The position numbers were made by a program, and so were the translations under genes. A DNA stretch of 64,000 nt from Manduca sexta (lineage: Eukaryota > Arthropoda > Insecta > Lepidoptera > Sphingidae), in the NCBI RefSeq assembly GCF_014839805.1, contig NC_051120.1:9734001-9798000 (forward strand), given 5' to 3'. Shown here piece after piece: positions 49,317 through 64,000 of the stretch (position 1 is the first letter of the stretch; every line of letters begins with the position of its first letter). The notes under the pieces are model-generated. The model had not been told where the DNA came from. It was given only the letters and a program-made list of their open reading frames with translations, and did not search any database.

Positions 49317-51127
49317 ATGGCTAAAGTGGAACAGCCGATATTTATCTTGCCTAAAAAGCGCAACGGAAAGAAGCAGAATAATATACCCGCTCACGTTGAC
49401 CACATAATTACCGTGCAGGTATTTTGATTTAACTTTTATTAACTGATTATTATTACGCTTTTTGCAATATAAACGTTTCTTTATAATCCTCTTTAGTGTA
49501 TTGCAATAATAAACCACAACGGACCTCTTCTAATTCACTTTTTCATTCAGCTTGCTTTATTTCTTTATTACGGAAAAAAATATTGAATATATAGAAAAAA
49601 ACCGTCTTATCAATAGATCTGTTAGTTCCGCTATTTACAAACGATACTTTGGACACAAAACCTTTAATTAGGTCTTTAATTCGCCAGAAATAGATTTTTT
49701 TAAAATAAAACCAACATTTTACAAAGCCAGAACACCATGTATAAGAAACTGCTTTTTTAAACATTGGTACCTAGCTACTGGTTTCAAAGTAAAAGAACGA
49801 AAACCTAGCTCATATAAAAATATGTACTAAGCTTTAAAAAAATTTAAGTAGGGCAAGGTGGCTCGACAATAATAAAATATATTTTTATATACTAATGTTT
49901 TTTTTTTTACTGTTCCTAAAGGAAAAAACCTTGTATATACATTCCAGGCATTATCACAAATAGATCTTAAAGGCAAATAGAAGATAATAAAAAAAATCTC
50001 ATTCACAGGGTGCAGGAGAAAACGAAGCTCCATCAAAGTATTTAAATGGACTTTCTCCAGTATCAGAAAACATGGCGAACGGCATAATTCACTCCACAAT
50101 GGAGGGACTTAAATCTAACATGAAGATCAACCTGCCTATCATAAACGATGTGAATGATGAAGACATCAATGAAACAAATATTGATGATTCATATAAGAAC
50201 TTGCAGAAGAATGGGTATCAAGTCCTCTCCACCAATACCAGCAGGGAGATTATAGACTTGTCTCCAATCTACGAAAATTCTTCGGATGCCTGCTCCAGTC
50301 ATGGAGACTTGCGTGACAATGACAATGATCTCCAAAAAAGCTGCAAGATACTCAACAATGATCAAAATGAGAGTTCTTCTGCAACACCAAACAGCCTGTC
50401 TCAGACACAATCTGAAAACAGCTTCGAAATGGGCAATATGACTGATAGCCTCAAAAACAGTGCAAAAAGAAAAAAACGAGTCAACATTGTCCCTGGCATT
50501 CTCGAATCGGAGAATACTGATACAGAAGTTACAGCTCTGAGAATGGAATCTGAAGGTTCAATTTCTCCTGAATGCTCCCTGTCTGAATCCAGAGATGGTT
50601 ACTTAACCATGACTGGTACAATTAAAAGAGGCAAGAAGAAAGGACAGAATGTTGATGTTAAGCTGAACATATCCAGAGAAGAGCTGGAGATCATCGAAGC
50701 TGCTATTGTAGCTGATGAATACAATAAGATGGATATTTCTAAATGCTCTCTGTATAACGGTCCTCATATATTTCTATTCAGTTTAATCTGTATACCATTT
50801 GTAGCATTAATTTCAGCAATTTACTCATTTTATATGGGTACCATAACTTGGTACAACATATTCACACATGTAACAGAAGATTTTAATTGTATTAAAAAGA
50901 TCTTATTTGCACCGATAGTGATTCTATCGTATCCCTTTTTGATTGTGATTTTTACAATCGGCCTAGGGCTGTACGCTGGCATTGTCCAGCTTACATTCAG
51001 TGCTGCCAACTGGTGGAAGGATGTTTGTGATTTTGAGAAAGGTTTTTACGGATGGCTCTGCAATTTGCTGGGCATGTCCGAATGCAGTCCATATGAAGTT
51101 GTTGTCCTCATGGATGTGAAGGCTTAA
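49317..51127 (+). CDS. TMEM169: TMEM169 homologue, two-pass membrane protein, two exons
   Basis: Exon 1 is 49317-49418 (34 codons ending at CAG|gtattt) and exon 2 is 50009-51127. Together they give 406 residues. The N-terminal half is acidic, polar and poorly conserved. A signature stretch near residues 232-246 (YLTMTGTIKRGKKKGQ) is followed by two hydrophobic segments at about 287-307 and 334-360, with GTITWYNIF between them and EKGFYGWLC plus CSPYEV near the C-terminus. That order and these motifs match vertebrate TMEM169 as I know it, whose molecular function is not established. The insect protein is longer than the vertebrate one (about 300 residues), the extra length being N-terminal. 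The start is chosen because exon 1 opens with ATG, reads through without a stop and joins exon 2 in phase. A start at the internal Met in exon 2 (50072) is possible but would drop 55 residues. Confidence 0.85.
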
Positions 51128-51835
51128 ATTTTTCGTCAATATACACTGCCGTAATTTTCATATCTAGTATTTAAGTATTCCGCTAATGGAAAGAGAGTTT
51201 ATCGATGTGATTTAATGTATTTGAATGTAACGGGATGGGAACAAACTTTGGAGATGGTATTTTAAAAATAAGATGTATCTATGTAATGTTAAGATCTTCC
51301 TTTGCTCAAATTCTTCCAATATAACATTCCGTGAAGCGCAAATTTTTCTAGTCAGTGTAACTTGCAATACTTTGAAATTTATAGTTGATTATTTAACATT
51401 TGTAACATTTAATGGATTTTAGATTGTAATTTTTTTACATATCCTAAGTTAGTGTTACGTATCTTTAAGATATATTTATTCATAGGATAAGAGCTACTTG
51501 CAAATCATTGCTATCTTAAATTGCAATATTGCCAAAATGCATTTTATAAATGTTTATTTATAGCTTAAAAGAATTTATGGATGTATATCTAGTCATTATG
51601 ATGTATGATATAAAAACAAACATTATTTGCTTAGCTAAATTTATTGATTTCTAAATATATCAGGAAAACAACAATAACATGTTCATCTATCAAGTATCAT
51701 CGATGGCAAATGGAATCATTTCTTGTAATTTTGCAATCATTACGCATAATCAATGTTGTTTATGAAGACTGATGTATTCTAGTCACTATTGTGGATGTTT
51801 TCTACGTAATAAACATATTTTACAAAACACAAGTT
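51128..51835 (+). other. 3' UTR of TMEM169 with poly(A) signal
   Basis: AT-rich sequence after the stop carries no further reading frame. AATAAA at 51808-51813 is the best poly(A) signal and would end the transcript near 51,830, about 60 bp before the PAM16 stop codon. The 3' UTR boundary is inferred from the signal. Confidence 0.55.
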
Positions 51836-51892
51836 GTTTCAGCTAAAACAATATCTACAATTGAAAATAAATATCTAACATTCAGCCTTGTC

Positions 51893-52276
51893 TCACGACG
51901 TGTCTTTCGGCGGACTTTGATCCGGTCGGGGAGATTTTTCTTTTAATTCAGCATCTATTCTTTCTTTTGCTCTTACTATTTTTGATTGTAAGTAGAATGA
52001 ACCACCTTTCGCTTTGTCGTTGGCTGAAAAGAGGTGTTCGTACTGTTTCTGGATTTTTTCACTCTCTAATTTGTCTAGATTTAGTATTTGCATCGCTTCT
52101 TCTAAAGTAAGGCCTGTGGAAGCATTCGCAGCGGCTCTTCTGGCACCCTCAGGACCACCACCGGCCCTCTTCGCTGCTTCCTGCGACGCGGCTATTTCTT
52201 GCTTCAGGGCTCTAGCAAAGGCTCGTCCAACAACTTGAGCACCCAATACTATAATTTGAGCAATATATTTCGCCAT
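51893..52276 (-). CDS. Pam16: PAM16/TIM16 (Magmas, Drosophila black pearl), import motor subunit
   Basis: A single uninterrupted 127-codon frame. The product is the J-like subunit of the presequence translocase-associated motor on the matrix side of the mitochondrial inner membrane. There it binds PAM18/TIM14 and restrains its stimulation of mtHsp70. The N-terminus [20 protein letters not shown] is the conserved hydrophobic membrane-anchoring or targeting segment. The degenerate J domain runs from about residue 56 to 108 ([35 protein letters not shown]). NDKA stands where true J proteins have HPD, as expected for this family. Length and sequence fit animal orthologues closely. The C-terminal tail is Pro/Lys-rich and variable. 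It converges with TMEM169 and lies head to head with MCM2. AATAAA on its strand at 51640-51645 could end its transcript inside the TMEM169 3' UTR. Confidence 0.96.
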   Translation of the reverse strand: MAKYIAQIIVLGAQVVGRAFARALKQEIAASQEAAKRAGGGPEGARRAAANASTGLTLEEAMQILNLDKLESEKIQKQYEHLFSANDKAKGGSFYLQSKIVRAKERIDAELKEKSPRPDQSPPKDTS

Positions 52277-52795
52277 TTTTCATTGCTAAAGGAGTCTCTA
52301 AAACTTAAACTTATTGACATTACGACATAACCATCACAACTGTCGAATTTTGCAAGGTTAGGATGCGTTCCATATTTTTAAAAGTAAATGCTATGAACGC
52401 TTCTTATGACAGACAGGAGTAGAACACTTGCTTCTAGAAATTTACGAAATATTCTAATATTTACATGTTAATTTTATTATTTTATATGTAATATACATCT
52501 TTTAAAATAACGCAGTCTTAATCATGACACATTTTTCATGTAGAAACCCTTGGCAAAAGATGCGTCAATCATTCACTATCATAAGTCAATAAAAAATGCA
52601 CCGTATGTAACGGTAATAAAGTCCAACTTCAGCAGTTTTTGATAGAATCCGTTTCGCGCGTTTTTTTGACAATTCAAACTTAACCTCAATAAACCAGTTT
52701 GTTATTTTAGTAACCGTCGTGCTTTATTGTTATTCTTTGCATTTGCTTTGTTTTGTTGTGTTTATTTGTAGTATTAGTGCATTATTTCATAAAAC
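52277..52795. promoter_or_regulatory. Divergent promoter region, PAM16 / MCM2
   Basis: 519 bp separate the two start codons. The region is AT-rich with no clear TATA box at a suitable place for either gene. Its one striking element is an E2F-type octamer about 140 bp upstream of the MCM2 ATG. No mobile element is recognisable here, unlike the introns to the right. Confidence 0.6.
52652..52659 (+). promoter_or_regulatory. E2F-type site upstream of MCM2
   Basis: TTTCGCGC matches the E2F/DP consensus TTTSSCGC exactly. MCM genes are established E2F targets in animals, and the site lies 137 bp before the MCM2 start codon. The match is seen directly; binding is inferred. Confidence 0.65.
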
Positions 52796-62764
<9,969 letters not shown>

Positions 62765-63195
62765 GTGAGATTAACCCACTTAATTATTTAATAATTAAAA
62801 TAATAAGATAAGAAGTTAATAAGAAGTCTACCATTTCTTCTGGTTCTCCTGATTTTGTTCTGGGTAAATATTTCATTGTGTTAAATACGGTGCAAACACC
62901 TATTGTGTTATTAAGCGTGCAACGCTATTATAGCGACACAGTGAACACCCCTAACCTTTAAAAAACTATAAGAATGCGGGTGCGCGTACCTAGTGTTATA
63001 ATTAGCGCAACACCAGTCCGCAAATTACATAATATGTTTTGCCTAGATGTACAAACACATTGGTCATGTTAGCTGATTACTCGTAGCGCTTAATTTCACA
63101 CGCGACGTGTGCAGTCAGTATTTCATTTACGCCGCAGTCAACGCGTTAATATATTCCCAATATAACAAAATATGTATGTTATAATAAGACATGTA

Positions 63196-63287
63196 AGCGG
63201 CGATAGCCTAGTTTTGTGTGGAAAGGACTGCCAAGACGAATGTCGGCAGGTTCAAATCCCAAAGCCACTGAGTTTTCTAAAATCATG
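63196..63287 (+). mobile_element. SINE family A, 5' part, cut by an LTR element (MCM2 intron 14)
   Basis: gcggcgatagcctag, the B box and ctaaaatcatg align with the start of the full copies at 24.94 and 52.99 kb. At the point where those copies continue tgtgtattctttg, this one passes directly into the LTR at 63288. The remaining SINE sequence does not appear before the window ends. Confidence 0.8.
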
Positions 63288-64000
63288 TGTGAGGTGTAGT
63301 AGTATTAATATTATTATACATATATAAAATGTATGGTATATAAATATAAACACATTGTAATCCAAGGAGAGTAATAAATGATATTTCAACCAGAACAGTT
63401 GTCTTCATCTCCCCACATGGCGACCCTTGCCATATTTGGGACGCGTCGCGCCGGTACTGTCTCAGTGTAATATTACGTCTCTACAGTAAATAAATTGAAC
63501 TTTGATCCAAGATGACTCCTTCAAAACACGGCGAAGTGTTCACGCAAGTTGGTAAAATCAAAGGCTAAAATAAAAAATACCTATTTAAAAATCCGAAGAT
63601 GTGTCAATCAAAAGTGGACAAGGAAACGGTTTTCTTAAATCAGAATGCTGCTGGATCAAATAATGCCAAAATTGAAGAATTGAAGCTGCATATGTCTAGT
63701 ATTAGTATTTTGCTCGTGGTTATATGTATCCTACTGGGTCTCGGAGCTATCTATTTAATGTGGAAGCAATATAAGAAATGTCACCATGCCTGGATCAATG
63801 ACCAGATTACGCAAAATAATTTTCGTCGATCATTTAGCCGCGCTAGAGCCAATCGGGAAGAAGACAACGGCGTGCGTGATCCAATGAAATAGCAGAAGAG
63901 TCTTTTGTGTGCGTGAATGTGTTTGTGATACCCATCAAATAAAGTGAAATGTGAAAATCAATAGTGCAGTAACTCAAATATTTTATACATATTATTGACG
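63288..64000 (+). mobile_element. 5' end of an LTR retroelement inserted in a SINE (continues beyond the window)
   Basis: A 130-bp LTR is inferred at 63288-63417. Its ends are near-inverted (tgtgagg/ccccaca), and it has a TATA-like tatataaaat at 63321 and AATAAA at 63373-63378. Directly after it, tggcgacccttgcca (from 63418) begins with TGG as a tRNA primer-binding site should. A leader and a small membrane-protein frame follow. gag and pol are not in view, so the superfamily cannot be fixed. It lies in MCM2 intron 14 in the same direction as the gene. Confidence 0.6.
63599..63892 (+). CDS. Small single-pass membrane protein frame inside the LTR element
   Basis: 97 codons from ATG to TAG. 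The N-terminal third is polar and includes FLNQNAAGSNNA. One strong hydrophobic segment spans about residues 34-54 (ISILLVVICILLGLGAIYL), followed by a Lys/Cys/His patch and an Arg-rich tail. No signal peptide precedes it. Its position, 180 bp after the presumed primer-binding site, suggests an accessory frame ahead of gag. From memory I associate the NQNAAG-plus-one-helix layout with small frames repeated across insect genomes, but I cannot name a family. It is not an MCM2 exon: its sequence has nothing in common with the MCM2 C-terminus and the exon 14 phase would not join it. Confidence 0.5.
   Translation: MCQSKVDKETVFLNQNAAGSNNAKIEELKLHMSSISILLVVICILLGLGAIYLMWKQYKKCHHAWINDQITQNNFRRSFSRARANREEDNGVRDPMK

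Noticed and set aside
50072..51127. TMEM169 starting at the internal Met
   Set aside because: The exon 1 ATG at 49317 joins in phase with good splice sites and 55 more open codons, so the longer model is preferred.
52014..52238. Plus-strand frame opposite PAM16
   Set aside because: Antisense shadow of a well-conserved gene.
63599..63892. Last MCM2 exon
   Set aside because: No similarity to the MCM2 C-terminus, begins with its own ATG and lies inside an LTR element.

Overview
The window is insect nuclear DNA, most probably from a moth or butterfly (Lepidoptera). It is AT-rich, its genes carry short exons with GT-AG introns, and it is full of small mobile elements: two tRNA-derived SINE families, short Helitrons ending CTAG-T, several MITE-like families, a 5'-truncated R1-like non-LTR element and the left end of an LTR element. 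The exon-intron genes exclude a prokaryote. The assignment to Lepidoptera is an inference from the repeat types.

Positions 1 to about 46,400 contain no coding gene I can recognise. They hold repeats and AT-rich filler. Three places look like promoters with a nearby splice donor (about 1.64 kb +, 34.46 kb +, and 17.5-18.0 kb -), and a GC-richer patch at 23.8-24.06 kb carries a CRE palindrome. These may belong to genes whose other exons lie in or beyond the gene-poor part, but I could not find those exons.

Positions 46,418 to 64,000 are gene-dense. In order they hold: a four-exon HSD17B10-type short-chain dehydrogenase (-), a two-exon TMEM169 homologue (+), a single-exon PAM16/Magmas gene (-), and MCM2 (+), of which 14 coding exons are visible before the window ends. 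HSD17B10 and TMEM169 are head to head (657 bp between starts). TMEM169 and PAM16 converge and may share 3' UTR sequence. PAM16 and MCM2 are head to head (519 bp), with a perfect E2F-type site near the MCM2 start. All MCM2 and HSD17B10 exon phases join without a break, so the gene models are well supported.

The genes are housekeeping in type: two mitochondrial proteins (HSD17B10-like, PAM16), a replicative helicase subunit (MCM2) and a membrane protein of unknown role (TMEM169). The most notable biological point is that the HSD17B10-like protein has a threonine where the family has its catalytic lysine, while the rest of the active site is kept. MCM2 introns are heavily loaded with mobile DNA, including an LTR element that landed inside an older SINE.
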